A DNA stretch of 64,000 nucleotides from Takakia lepidozioides (GCA_030704615.1 CM060733.1:58094001-58158000); one strand, 5' to 3'. Counted from the stretch's first letter, positions 36,925 to 48,684 are shown. The notes: generated by a model not told the origin, from the sequence alone. Made by a program: numbers and translations.

Positions 36925-38099
36925 TTTCATAATAGAGAGATGATGCTGCCACATCAACAACGGTGACAGACCCTATTGATGCAACAGTACCCTATCATTG
37001 TGACCAGCTTATGACTTGTATTTCTGTTTTCAAACATAATAGTACCCTTATAATTGTGGATTGTGCTAGATAGAGGCCATCCCCCCTAAAAGGAGGCAAG
37101 GGGAAGACGCTCTTATTTGAATTAACTCCTTTATATATATAGGAGACAAAGCCAGGCTGTTTGTCAAATTAAGAAAGGATGGGGAAAACATAACCTCGAC
37201 AAGGCTGTAAGGTAAACCAATGGGGACGTCCCAAAGAGACGCACAATGGGCAACTCAGAGCAGCAGCAGGTTCGGAGTGAAAACAGACACGCTACTTCAG
37301 AGGCTGCAGACCTTCACGGTCTTTTACAGAGTCAAACTGGCGATAATTTCAAGAGCATAATGAGCAGTTGTGCAGCATCTAATTGGCTGGACATCGTAAT
37401 GGGCTGTACAAAATCAAGCCTACGATTATGCCAAAGGATATTGCACCAACGTTGCATATTTTGCTTCTTAGTTTGCCTCTAAAACGGCAGAATCTGCCTC
37501 AAAAATCCTTACTATATACCTATATATGAATATATTTATTAAACTTAAAACCCGTGCCCAACTCGCTTCAGTGCCCCTCAGTAGCTGGTGTGAGCGGGTT
37601 TTGGATGCACTAGGTGGTTCGGGTCAGTGTTCGTTTTTTAAATGAACCACGGGTCCGGGTATTTGGTGCCGTTGCGGGTTTAGGTTCCGGTTACCCGGAT
37701 CTTAACCCCCAAGTACGCGGGGTCACGACCCGTACGTACCTGCACAACATTGGAAGAAACGTGAAATAGAATGAATGAAAAATTGGCTAAATCAAATAGA
37801 ACACTCATCTAAGGTGCATTGAGAAAATAGGCGTGGCATGGGGAACAGCTTTGGAAGGGGTTGGTATCACGTGAGCCGGAAAAAAAAAGCCCGCGTGAGC
37901 ATGAGCACAACCCCTATACCTATAACTCCCACAAAAGAGCCATTATCTCAGACAGCCTTAGTTTTGCAGCCATTGATGGTGCCTTCTTAGGTAGAATCGG
38001 CAGCAGCTTGCCCATACATAAAACAAGCAGCTAGACACGTAATGGCTCCACCCTCCAATATAGAACATATAAGACAACACTAATGTAAATGATAATTTT
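36461..38099. other. Intergenic, AT-rich, with a (TA)n tract and a SINE-like module
   Basis: A (TA)n run lies at about 36883-36921. The segment about 37090-37225 (AGGAGACAAAGCCAGGCTG ... AAACATAACCTCGACAAGGC) resembles one near 60260-60340 and may be a short interspersed element. The frame at 37246-37482 (+) has no recognised domain. Confidence 0.45.
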
Positions 38100-40140
38100 T
38101 AACAACATGATTTGGCAATGTGAAAGTTATGTATATAGGTTTGTGATCTACCTATGTAACTCCGGATATGCATTGTTGATTTGGTATATTTGTCCAAATG
38201 TGATCCCAATTGTGAATCATATATTGTAGTAGCTTGCATAAATTGAAGTGTCATGTTAGTCGTCCTCATAAATTTTAACAATTGTTTTGACATTGATGAA
38301 TTATTTTCTAGTATATTAATGATAAAATCACCCATGATAATAATGAGGAAGCAAAAACTTGGCATTTTATCAACAATTGTTTGTAAATAAGATAAAAATA
38401 TGGATATTGAAAGTGACATAGGTTTGTAAATGACAATAATATGAATAGCTCTTCTTGTATTTTTGTTGAAAGTGACCATTATATATTCAGCACCAAAAGA
38501 TGAAAAATCTCATATGATGTCAACGATATTGTTTTGTAATATGTTATATAGTAGCATTGTACCATGGCTACCATGAACAGCCACATGCGAATATTTTGTG
38601 GTATCTATAATAAATTTAAGTCAAAATTTTCAAGATTAAAATGTGTTTCATTAAAACATAAAATATGAGCTGCTTATAAGTTGCGGTTTGCAAATATATC
38701 TTCTTTATGTGATAACCATGATATAGTATTTAAATGTTGTATAAGAATATGTGATTGTATATATATATAGTCAAAGTTGGAATGATATAAATATTCTTTA
38801 GACAAAGTTGTATAACTTAAGTCATGTTTATGTACTCCTGTTGGATCAAACGCCAAATAATCTAGAGTTAAACTTTATGAACGATGTATACTTCGTGCAA
38901 CTATTAATTGAATAGGAAATTGGGTTCTCGTAATATATGTGATGTATTGGATCTTATTTGAATTTCTTTTGGAATGGGTTGAATTGGAGTCCATAACTTA
39001 TTTCTTATTGAGTTATATAAATGAATATTTTTTACACGTGTAGCAACACCAAATTTTGGATTAGTAAATTGTATCTATATATTGTTTTTATTTTATTTTA
39101 TTTTTGTAAAGGAAACCTGGGAGCGACTGCTCACAATTCAGGCCCTTGAGGAACGGGAAAAATTAACCCCCTTTCAGATAAGCCATTGGGCACAATTGTA
39201 TCTATATTAAAGGAGTTGAATTTGTTAACACTGAAGTGTGTTTAAATATACCATCCGCTTCGTTTACCAGACCATCATGTGTTGCATAGTTTCTCGCACA
39301 TAACAACTCTACTAACATTTCTTGTTTAACACAAATGGTTGTATGTAAGCCAATTGTATTGGCTACATTATCTGAAAGCTTAAAAGTGGATGGTCGACAT
39401 GTATCATTATGTTTATCATAGCTTCAAAAATGTACATATACATTCTTTAGTTTACAACTTTGTCTATTTATAGTTTCAATATCAAATTGAGTTGTCATGG
39501 TAGTTCGCAGTCTGCTCAAGATGGCAATGAATTCAACTGGCTGATTGAGGCGTTATCGATTAAGTTCGTAACATTTAATACCACCTTGCCAAAAACCACG
39601 TAGTATAGCATCGGAAGCTTCATTTTCTTCTTGAAAACCCATGAATTCACACTAGCGGCATTTGGTAGAAATCTCCAGTGATAATAAGATCAACATTATC
39701 AAAGTAAGTATTATGAATTCATTTTATTGCTCTCAATCGTTGATCAGCAAACGCAAACATCCTACTACCTACAAGAGACACATCTAATACCATAAGTTGT
39801 ACTTCATCAAAAAAATTTACTAATATGTTTAGTCATTCAAAACCTAGCAATGACAAATCTTTGCAATTAAAAGGTATATTAAGTCTTGAGTTAGATGCCC
39901 TGAGATTTTTCTTTTTTTCTTTTTTTTCTTTTTTTCTTTAAGTGGATCAGGTTGTGGATATCTATTGTAAAATATCAATAAACCTTGAATAATAAGCAAT
40001 ACAAAAATGTTATTTCAGTTCCTGCTTCCCTTGTTAGAAACAAGTGCAAATGTTATGTTTGTTTACTGTACATACAATCATCAAAAATTGCGCATTGCTC
40101 TATATTCGAATTTTTCGTAGTTGTGCATAAAATTATGTCG
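38100..40140 (-). mobile_element. Decayed Helitron-like (Helentron-type) PIF1 helicase plus endonuclease coding region
   Basis: Read on the minus strand from about 40140 down to 38100, across many stops and frame changes, helicase motifs appear in the right order. These are a degenerate Walker A region followed by FYNRYPQPDPLKEK (about 39960) and LNIPFNCKDLSLL (about 39880); then DEVQLMVLDVSLVGSRMFAF (Walker B-like); then IITGDFYQMPLV (motif III); and finally the C-terminal signature LCARNYATHDGLVNEADGIF (about 39270). Downstream is an endonuclease-like domain: LCFNETHF (about 38650), KMPSFCFLIIIMGDFIINIL and DHIWTNIPNQQC (about 38180). A PIF1 helicase followed by an apurinic-type endonuclease is the Helentron arrangement. 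No Rep domain or element ends were found, and the frame is far beyond function. Confidence 0.8.
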
Positions 40141-40599
40141 TTGAAACAATATTATCAGGCGGAGAAAAAAAATATGCATCAAGTAGTGTCGATAAACCGA
40201 TTTCAGGTGGAATTCAATAGCTATATCATCTGATTATATCCAGTACTATTTACTAATGATTTTGAAATAAATTATGCATCAACATCAACATCAAGAAAGT
40301 TATTTATCCATATATTAGTATCATTGATTATGACTAATTTATGAGCATTTGTTTCTAACATACTCCAAGATGATGTATTAGTATCATTTTGCTGATGTTG
40401 ATTCTTTCCCCATTCATGATTCATTCATTTGGGGAATTGAAGTTTTCTCTATGCACTTGAGTCTCAATAGGAGAGATGATTGAATAAAAGTGTCACTGTT
40501 CCGTTTGTATGCTTTTGTATTGAGAGAACATCAATAGTGCAGCAACACTACTATGAGGTTGAAACTTGTATGTGAATTTATTGAGCGTTCTGCCACGAG
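40141..40599. other. AT-rich flank of the Helentron relic
   Basis: May contain further decayed upstream coding of the same element (a weak minus-strand reading NNFLDVDVDA near 40270). No independent feature. Confidence 0.35.
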
Positions 40600-41587
40600 G
40601 GCGTTAGCTTGCAGCTTCCGGGACCAAGGACTGCAGACAAGACTCAGATCAAGTTGTCTTTTTGGACATATTGGCGGAAGACCACATTGTGTCCTACAAT
40701 ATTAGTAGAAGTTATGGGATCAAACATTTGCTTTCCCACCGCTACAATGCAAAAAAGAAAGAAAGACGATGAAATCCTTTATTTATTTGTGGTTCTAGAA
40801 CCGGTTACTGTTTACCTCCCTCTTGCCATACTACCAAGTAGTGCACTAATGACGGAGTTGGCAAGGGCCCTTGGCTCATTCAAGTTAGGTGTACAAGACC
40901 TCCGGAAATTTTATGCAGATTGGTGGTGCAAACAAGACATTATAACATCAATGATGATCACCCATAAGAAAAACACCGACAAGAAGAGTGTGCGAAATAT
41001 TTTTGAGAGAGACACTGTTTCCTACCCATATCATGGAGATGATCGTTGGACATACACTAATACAATAGGGAAAAAAAAGTTTACCATGTTGTAACCAAGG
41101 AGAATGTGAAGGTCGTTGTCAAGTTTTGCACGACCTATTGCGTGGAGGGACACCAAAAGCTTGACAGACAATGCATGCTCCACGTTTGCGTAACATCTTT
41201 CCCTTTATCAAATTTGAGGATAATGTGATTCTTTGGAAAGTTATTGTGATGGATGAGGTGGATGAGACCTGCCTCAAAAAGCTTGACGGTCACAAATTGA
41301 AGTAAGCGGTCAACCTTCTCGCGGAGGCTATAAGGGAAATGCATGTTGCCGGGTTTGTGCATGGTGACCTACGGAAACTGAATGTTATTGCAACTGATGA
41401 GAATGGCCGCATAACCGGGGTTCGGATTTTAGACTGGGAATGGACAAGCAAAACAAGAGAACAACGTTATCCACTCTTTATGAACACCACTATACCATGG
41501 CCTCCTGAAGCTTCAATTGGCTCATATATAGAAGAGGAGCATGACCTATATTGGGTTGAGACGATGCTACAGAACGTGGATGATTAG
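40600..41587 (+). pseudogene. Protein kinase-like domain pseudogene
   Basis: Plus-strand readings join across two frame changes and one stop. The N-terminal piece (40609-41094) ends DTVSYPYHGDDRWTYTNTIG. After a shift in the A run at about 41070 it continues VYHVVTKENVKVVVKFC (beta-3-like strand). After another shift near 41175 it reads NIFPFIKFEDNVILWKVIVM (hinge-like). A TAA interrupts after GHKLK (about 41305), then AVNLLAEAIREMHVAGFVHG leads into HGDLRKLNV, a kinase catalytic loop (usual HxDxxxxN), and RILDWEW at the metal-binding position where DFG is usual. The last frame ends at 41587. It resembles protein-kinase-like families whose activity is often uncertain, and which family is unclear. 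Confidence 0.65.
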
Positions 41588-43807
41588 AATTTCCACAATT
41601 CATGACATGGGCCGCGATGTGTAGTCATGCGATCTGTGAGGCTGGAATGTCTTTGAGACTAGGTGTGCAAAACGCCACCGGAAGAAGCAAGTCAAGTTCC
41701 GTGGCATTCTCAAGGGATGTATTCTTCCCAAGAGAATTCAACTTTTCTAAAGATTCAAGAGCGAGAAAGAAAAGATTTTAGCTGAAGCCCAATGGAAGAG
41801 TGGATAGTTTGGTAAAGCTTTTAATGCTGGCAGGCTCCAAATTGTTCGTTCGTATGTGTTAGTCATATTCTGATATTGCAGATGCTTGGACTGTGCTCTG
41901 CCCCTTCATTCAATGCTGAGCTTACATCCCAAGCCGGTGGCACACAGATATTTATCTCGATCTTCATTTTTTATGAATAGATGAAAAAATAAAGGTTATT
42001 CTCGATAATAATTTACGGAGTCTCGATGTTCATTGCAGTGCACTATCTGTTGTCTAAGGATATAAGATTTTTGCCGAGGCTTTATACTGTGCTACATATT
42101 CAATGATACTTTAAATGATTTAATATAGTTGGACGATCTATATATTTATCAATAGCCCCAATGGACCGTGGTGAGCCCCAAGACTCCCCACGACTCCCTA
42201 AGCTATCAGATGAATACTTAGTATCTGTAGATTCAGGAGGGAGATGTCGCAAATCTTTGTCAGATTTTAACATAAATGCACATTCTTGAGACGATGATAT
42301 GTTTATAAATGTGAAAATTTTGGATATATGAAGTAGTGATATAGATAATACAATGTATGCAGCTAATTGAGCTTACATTTATTGCACATTCTAGAACACA
42401 TTTATCATCCTACAAATTCTAATATTTATATCAACTTATTTTGGTTTATTTTTTCTATTATTGTACGAAATTCATTGGAAACAGTTTTATCTATCTTAAT
42501 TAAATAAGATGTACAATAACTTGCTACGATGGAGCAGGGCAGTTGCATGAGAATTGATGTTGGATCAGCTGAGGTATTTCGTGGACATAGCTTTATTGAG
42601 GAGCATTGCTTTGTTGAGGAGCATTGCTTTGTTGAGGAGCTTGCAATGTATAGACTGTGGGTTGTGTGGGGATTTAGTGCTGGCTCATGTGGGCTGTTTT
42701 CTTAGTGTTCGTTATTTCGCAATTCTGGATAGCAATGAGAATTTGTCACATTCCAGAAAGGTACCCACTGTGTGCTGGATGACGTTTGTAATTGGTGCTC
42801 AATCTGCCTCAGTCGCACAATTTGCAGGTGCCATTTAATGAGGGCTAAGGTGTGTCTTGTTGTAATTGGTATGTGTTTATAGGGCAATGTGGACTCCTGA
42901 AAGCGGTTATATAACCGCCTGTGTATAGGTTGAGTGGAGTGTGTGGTTCTTAGAAGGGTTACAATGTTACTTGCTTGCGTGTTTTGGGTTTTAAACATAT
43001 TGCTGAATATGGCGTTTGGCCGCAGGTCCTTCAGTGCTGCGTCTGCATACAGTGGCTGCCACTTATATAGGTGGGGTTGTGTATAGTTGGCCAGGTGTTC
43101 ATAGTAATTTTTTGTTTGTGTAGCATTTGGGGGTTAAGGTGGTGTGTGTAGGGTAGGGGAGGTGGTCAAGCATCGAGGGAACTAGTGCTGGGGCTGTGTG
43201 CTGGGGCTGTGTGCTGGGGGTAGTTGTTATAGTCAATTCTTCCTTAATTTTTTCAGAGGTCCGTGAATGTATCTAGTCTGTTTTATGGGGAGAAAGCTTT
43301 GGCATTGAAGTAACCAGCATGTATAGTGATAGGAAGACCTTGGAGCAATCGGTGTTATTACATCATGATGCAGTAGTAGACAAGTAAAATTCAGCAGGTG
43401 ATCAGCAGGCTGGTTGTTGTGGAGCCATCCAGTGAGGGAGGGTAGCCTAAATATGAGATAGTGGTTGTAATTGGCCGGAAAGATAGTCCTTCCAAATTGC
43501 TCAAGTAGCCACTTTTTGATTTTTGTAGGTGGGTGATAAGCAATAAGGACGTGTAGTCAATGATAGTGAAAGACGTGCCATGAAACAAAATGAAATGAAA
43601 ATGAATGAAATGAAACAAAATGGTACTTTATTACATCTGCGGAAAGCTCAAAGAGCTTATGGGACAAAATGAAAAACACAAAGTAAAAAAGCAGCCCAAA
43701 AGCTATTGTTGCTCTGGGGATTGCCTAAGGGTCAAGGCCTCGCGCAAGTAAGCTGCCAAGCAGTTCTGATCCTCATAATGCAAGATTTCAGTGAGTTCCA
43801 CGGAATA
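41588..43807. other. Intergenic; short tandem repeat, no gene identified
   Basis: An 18-bp unit (CTTTGTTGAGGAGCATTG) is repeated three times at about 42591-42644. 42640-43260 is G/T-rich. No coding signature was found. Confidence 0.5.
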
Positions 43808-43925
43808 GACCATCTACCCATGGAGGTTTCTTGTAGTTATTGATCCACAGGGAATCATAGGTAATCTTGTGCTTGAAATTTGGCCCTCTAGGATGAATCT
43901 GGACCACACTCTATCCATGCCCCTG
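43808..43925. repeat. Dispersed repeat shared with 34873-34971 and 44354-44458
   Basis: All three copies contain ACCATCT..CCATG(C/G)AGGTTTCTTGTA, then a variable stretch and a GAATCTGGACCA- or GAATGTGCACCC-like block followed by CAC/AACTCTATCC or CTGCATCCC. Similarity is clear by eye but diverged. The 34-kb copy leads into a PPR relic, suggesting the repeat is the 5' flank of a duplicated PPR gene family. Confidence 0.7.
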
Positions 43926-43944
43926 CACAAATCATGCATTCATC

Positions 43945-44325
43945 CTTGCCTTGCTGCTAGTAGCTGACAATGACAACCTACATTTGTTTTAGGAAACACC
44001 CAACTCAGCTTATCACACTAATTCTTATGCTCAATTGCGTCTGCTACTCTCTGAAATGTAGCAGGCATTCACCTTTTTGCCTCGGTTGTCCCATCATTGA
44101 CTGGGGGCAAAAAAATATTCATTCCACAGCTTCTCCTCATGTTTGTTACTTGTTTTTTGATACTTTCTTGTTGTCACATAGCAGTATCATGTCAAAGTCA
44201 CTCCAAACTAGATTCACTCAACCAGCTAACTTGCAGAATTCAACATGGAAATTTTGGGCCGATTCTGATAAAAGGGAAAAACAGGGTGAAATGTGCTGAA
44301 GAAGATGCCTTCATTAACAATGTCG
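43945..44325. repeat. Left arm of a PPR-derived inverted duplication
   Basis: This arm is matched, as reverse complement, by 44918-45305. Shared blocks include ACACCCAACTC, TTATCACACTA, TGATACTTTCTTGTTGTCAC, AAGTCACTCCAAACTA and CAACCAGCTAACTTGCAGAA. The inner end reads on the minus strand as QLAATAQLIKSDIVNEG, continuing the protein-like reading of the dispersed repeat next to it. Confidence 0.85.
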
Positions 44326-44470
44326 GATTTTATCAATTGTGCCGTTGCTGCCAGTTGACCATCTACCCATGCAGGTTTCTTGTATCTTCATAGTTAATCT
44401 GGAGCTTGAAGTCCGACCCTCTTGGGTGAATGTGCACCCACACTCTATCCTTGCTCCTTCAGCTCTCCAT
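44326..44470. repeat. Third copy of the dispersed PPR-flank repeat (spacer of the inverted duplication)
   Basis: GTTGACCATCTACCCATGCA at 44354 matches 34873 and 43808 closely. It runs to about 44458. Confidence 0.7.
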
Positions 44471-44714
44471 GCCTCGCACGAATCATGCATAGTGAGCTGA
44501 GGAGCCAAGCTGCTTCAAGCCATCTGTACACTACTAAGGGCATCTGAGGGCATGTGTATGGCAAGGACCCAAGTGAGAGAAGTCTGGTGGGGGTAGCATC
44601 TTGGGGGATGGCAGTTAGGGCAAAGTGTGTCTAGGGAAATATATGTCATAGCAGCGGGTGATGTGCTACCAATCTTGAGGATAGAGACAGCCTGTAAGCT
44701 GTAGATTTGTATCA

Positions 44715-44912
44715 GTGGTTTCTTCTGACACATATTGTTCCCAGTTTGCCACAACCAGTTTTGTTTGCGTTTGTAGTGCATGTGCGAGCCTGCTGGGGAA
44801 GGGCAAAGAGGTCCATGGTTGCATCGTCAAAGCTGGAATTGTGGCAGATGTCATTCTGAACAATACCCTTATGGACAGGGAGTGTTCAACAATATGGCTA
44901 AGCGAAGGTTAG
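44715..44912 (+). pseudogene. PPR motif fragment (plus strand)
   Basis: The frame reads FVCVCSACASLLGKGKEVHG, then CIVKAGIVADVILNNTLMD, then ECSTIWLSEG. This is the end of one PPR and the next L-type repeat (normally ..KGKEVHGCIVKAGI..DVIVNNTLIDMYAKCG) fused to unrelated sequence. Nucleotides 44765-44865 are nearly identical to the reverse complement of 46720-46815, and 44876-44910 to that of about 46937-46972. It is a piece of the same PPR family as the minus-strand pseudogene at 46.6-47.4 kb. Confidence 0.75.
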
Positions 44913-44917
44913 AGTGT

Positions 44918-45305
44918 AATGACTGCTAATGAAGGCACCTTCTTCAATTTCACCTTGTTTTCCCCTCTTATCATAATCGCCCCTAATTATTCATGTCTGA
45001 ATTCTGCAAGTTAGCTGGTTGAGTGAAGCTTTGATAGTTTGGAGTGACTTTGATATGATTCTGCCAATGTGACAACAAGAAAGTATCAGAAACAGGTAAC
45101 ACATACGAGGAGAAGTTGTGGAATGAATACTTTTCTGACCCTAGTCAATGGTGGGACAATCGAGGCAAGAAGGTGAATGTTTGTTGGATTATAGAGAGTA
45201 GCAGATACAATTGAGCGTAGGAACTAGTGTGATAAGTTGAGTTGGGTGCTTCCTAGAACAAGTCTAGACTGTCATCGTCAACTGCTAGCAATAAGGCAAG
45301 AAAAT
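44918..45305. repeat. Right arm of the PPR-derived inverted duplication
   Basis: Reverse complement of 43945-44325 with scattered substitutions and small indels. The 592-bp spacer holds the PPR fragment and one dispersed-repeat copy. Transcription through both arms would give a long fold-back RNA. Confidence 0.85.
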
Positions 45306-46599
45306 GAGGGAGAAGGAGGAGACTTCCCTGCCAAGAAAGTCAATGAGGGGCCTGCAGTGGCATGCAAGGAAAGGGACACCGTAAGTGTTGCCAACAGATG
45401 CAAATCAGTGCTCATTCATTCAAAAGCACCACGGGAGATGAAGGAAAAGACACCTGCAGGGACATTGAAGCATAAAAGAGGAGAACACTTCACTTGGGAA
45501 GAAAGTGAAGCATTGGAGAACGAGGCTGATGACTGGTAGTCTGAAAAGGAAAGGCGATTGTGGGAAACCCTGCCAAGACAACCATATGGAGAGAATCAAG
45601 CAGGTGGGAACTGCCCTTCATTGGGGTGGTGCAAACAAGAACAAGACTAGAAGCTGAACCACATGAGAAGATAGTGTGTCATCACAGATGGAGCCCCTGG
45701 AAAATGCTCTGCCCAGGAGATGAAGAACATTAGGCAACTAGAAATGTGAGGGGCTGAATATGCTCTACAGTCAACTTGGCTTATTGAGTGCTTGTATAAG
45801 AGATGAGGGGTTGCTGTCAGTACACGGCATTGAGTTCATCAAATCCTACAACAGCCCACCATCGCTGCTCACTGCTTACAAACTGCCACAAAAACAGTTT
45901 CACAGGACTTATAGATGATTGGTGGAAGTCAAGGCCCCTCGCCATGGGCCAGATTAATTGTATGTTGCAGCCCAGAACAATGACAGGAAGTCATCTAGTG
46001 CAGCAAATCCCATCTTGGCAGCGTCTTTTGTGTGAGAGAAGTCAAGCTGATCCTGCTCATCATATCGAGTGGGATGGACCGGATGTAAAGCTGCCAAGCC
46101 AACCACACTCATATTTGCACTCAAGCAACATAAGCTAGAGCCATTTTCAGATTATGAGTACCCGTGTTTTAAGAATACTCCTTCCTCAACTTGCGGTGAA
46201 TGGGCAGAAAACTTCACAATGTGCAGCAGATTAATGGACCAAGATGCGGAGCTGAATTGGGTTCCCAGTTGGGCGATGCTGGTTTCAAAACCCCGTTCCA
46301 TCATTGCGTTTCGAAGATCTGGCTTGAATGGGCACACTTCGGGAGTGGAAGGTTCACGGAGTAATGAGTTTGGGCTGATATGCATGCTGACATGCCATGC
46401 CGGTGCAAAGAACAGCGTTCTGAGTGGTGATTGTGATCTCAAAATCTGCCCCTGCATTCAAGTTGATTTCTCTCTCGAGCAGAGCCGCCTTGTGGATGTT
46501 CCAGCCAGTGTCCAAACAGCTCAAGTGCAAGACAACAACATCAGCAAGGCATGGTTAGCTAAGCAAGGTCATGGTGGAGAGGCATTTGAACTCTCTGAA
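45306..46599. other. Unassigned; open frames without recognised family
   Basis: The plus-strand frame 45237-45539 (Lys/Glu-rich, KHKRGEHFTWEESEALENEA) overlaps the right repeat arm. A minus-strand frame at 46457-46152 (101 codons) continues, after a stop, with ALHPVHPTRYDEQDQLDF. Both read like protein; neither is identified. They may be remnants of PPR-linked genes or elements. Confidence 0.3.
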
Positions 46600-47410
46600 C
46601 GTAATGTGGTCGGACTTCACCCCCTCCCACGTCAACTGCTCATAGGTCTCCAAAACCTGCAATCCCCGCCCCTGTTGTGCATGTCCTGCGATCATCACTG
46701 CGAAGGGTATTCATGTTCAGAATGACATCTACCACAATTCCAGCTTTGACGATGCAACCATGGACCTCTTTGCCCTTCTCCAACAGGCTCACACATGCAC
46801 TACAAACACAAACAAACGTAATGTGCTCGGGCTTCACCCCCTAGACCCATATCATTTGCTCATAGGTCTCCAAAACCTGCAATCCCCGCCCATGTTGTGC
46901 ATGTCCTGCGATCATCACGTTCCACCACACCACATTTCGCTTAGCCATATTGTTGAACACTCCTTGTCCACAAGGGAATGCTCCCACGTTTGGCATACAT
47001 GTCGACGAGGTATTGTTACATCTGGTACAGTTCCAGCTTTGACGATGTCACAATGGACCTCTTTGCCCTTTACCAAGTCTCCAGGGTTGCCAGGTTTGCA
47101 CATGCATTGCAAACACAAATGAACGTGACCCGGTCAGGCTGCACCCTTTCTCGCAACATTTGCTCATATGTCTCCAATGCCCTCATCCCGCACACATGCT
47201 GGCCATATCTTGCGAGATTCAGCGTGTTCTTTGAGACAACATCTCGTTCAGCCATGTTATCAAACTCTCCCTTCGCAACTTCATAGGTCTCCAAAGCCTC
47301 CATCCCACGTCCCTGCTGTGCATACCCTGGAAGCATCGCACTCCACGACACTACATCTCGGCAAAACAGGCTGAAATAGCTCGAAGAAGAAGGTGCCCTC
47401 ACCACATTGT
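46600..47410 (-). pseudogene. PPR protein pseudogene (PLS-class repeats)
   Basis: On the minus strand the frame from 47405 reads RDVVSWSAMLPGYAQQGRGM EALETYE, then the repeat-like MAERDVVS, then EALETYE-type ALETYEQMLRERVQPDRVTF and ICVCNACANLATLE. After a frame change it reads GKEVHCDIVKAGTVPDVTI (about 47060), and CSTIWLSEM near 46940. A second set, FVCVCSACVSLLEKGKEVHG (about 46800) and AGHAQQGRGLQVLETYEQ (about 46660), follows in other frames. These are successive PPR helix pairs of the type that binds organellar RNA. Stops and shifts between repeats, and duplicated segments, show it is not functional as it stands. Confidence 0.8.
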
Positions 47411-48237
47411 CCTCTACCTTGTGTCATGACCCATTGCGGATTAGACTGACCATGAACCCAAGAAGACCTCTTGTGCGTGCTGCTTGTATCTGTAGTCAAG
47501 TAATGTGGGATTGGTTCGTAAGAACCACCACAGTGCAACTGAGCGGGCAGAGATTAAAATATGGGCTGCTAAGACCAAGCTGATTCCCCCAAGAACCTTG
47601 TGATCATCAGGAAGAATACCAAATCATGTAGGGGAGCCAAGAGCCCACATTTGCACATAATGCGCCCTTGACGCCATAAATGCTTGCAACAACAGGACAT
47701 GGGCCTCGATTTGGTCTTCGTCATTCTCGCATCACTTGCTCGTCTCTCTCTCAAGCCTCCATCCCTCTCCCAACACTTAGACAAATTCAGGCAAAGGACA
47801 AAGTTACTCTTCCACCCTTAGATCATTTTACATCTGACGATTAGAACAATCTCTACGAGCCACACAAGCCCTAAAATACATTAAAATACTCCACGTCATG
47901 AGCCATGTGGAACACTTATAAAAATTCCATTTTTGAAAAGGGTGTGCAATGAATGCCTAGTTGTTAAGAGTCGTTCTCTAGTGCTTAAAACCACTTGTAA
48001 TTGCTGTTTTAAAAAAAAAACAATTTAAGTAATTGAATTAAATTGCCGTGAATATTGCGCCGACTGCGGAGTCATTGATGCAACTTCTATCCGCCATTAG
48101 AAATGCGAATTTATCCGTTACGACTGTGCAGTAGTAACAAACATCTCAAAGTTGTTCCCTCAGTGGTTTTGGACATGCAGTCGATTCGGAAAAGACACGA
48201 ATGCTTCTAGTGGTGGGTACTGTCCCCATTCAAGTGT
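47411..48237. other. Intergenic; no gene identified
   Basis: May include the decayed 5' part of the PPR pseudogene (minus-strand GTFFFELFQPVLPR near 47390). Otherwise nothing recognised. Confidence 0.4.
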
Positions 48238-48684
48238 CTAAGATTTGGCCTTGGAGGTTAGTTTGTTGAATAGTCTGTTAGTTGCCAAGTCAGCCAGTAC
48301 TTCAAACCTATCTAGCCAGACGCTGTCTTCTGCTGAGAACTCAGAGATTCCAATCCATTGTGCTTGATTTACTATCGTTGGTTGCCCTGAGTCGACAATA
48401 TGATGAAGTATGCTCTCTTTGTCTTCTAGCACTTGGTCTTGGAAAAGATATAGTCCTGGTGGGTAGTTAGGAATTGTATCAGAAGATTGGGGACCAGTAT
48501 CTGATGATGGTGCATGTCGTGCACAGAACGCGTTAAAAACTCTTTCTTCCTCAATTGAGTAGCCTGCTGGGTATTCCTTGCTTGTATTATTGTCTTCAGA
48601 TCCGCCGTGAAGCGAGTCTTGTTCTTGGTTGTTGTGATGTGCTGTTGGAATTGCAATCGCTGCGCCTATGCCATCTGGGTGCAT
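48238..48684 (-). CDS. Hypothetical 148-residue open frame
   Basis: The minus-strand ATG frame (48684-48238) contains SIEEERVFNAFCARHAPSSD and SAEDSVWLDRFEVLADLATN. It is acidic and Ser/Asp/Gln-rich and has no transmembrane segment or recognised domain. Other minus-strand frames extend upstream to about 48996, so it may be the last exon of a larger gene or the coding remnant of an element. No promoter or splice site was resolved. Confidence 0.3.
   Translation of the reverse strand: MHPDGIGAAIAIPTAHHNNQEQDSLHGGSEDNNTSKEYPAGYSIEEERVFNAFCARHAPSSDTGPQSSDTIPNYPPGLYLFQDQVLEDKESILHHIVDSGQPTIVNQAQWIGISEFSAEDSVWLDRFEVLADLATNRLFNKLTSKAKS

Noticed and set aside
46069-46725. 218-codon plus-strand open frame
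   Set aside because: Its second half is the antisense of PPR repeats, and no family signature is seen in the first half.
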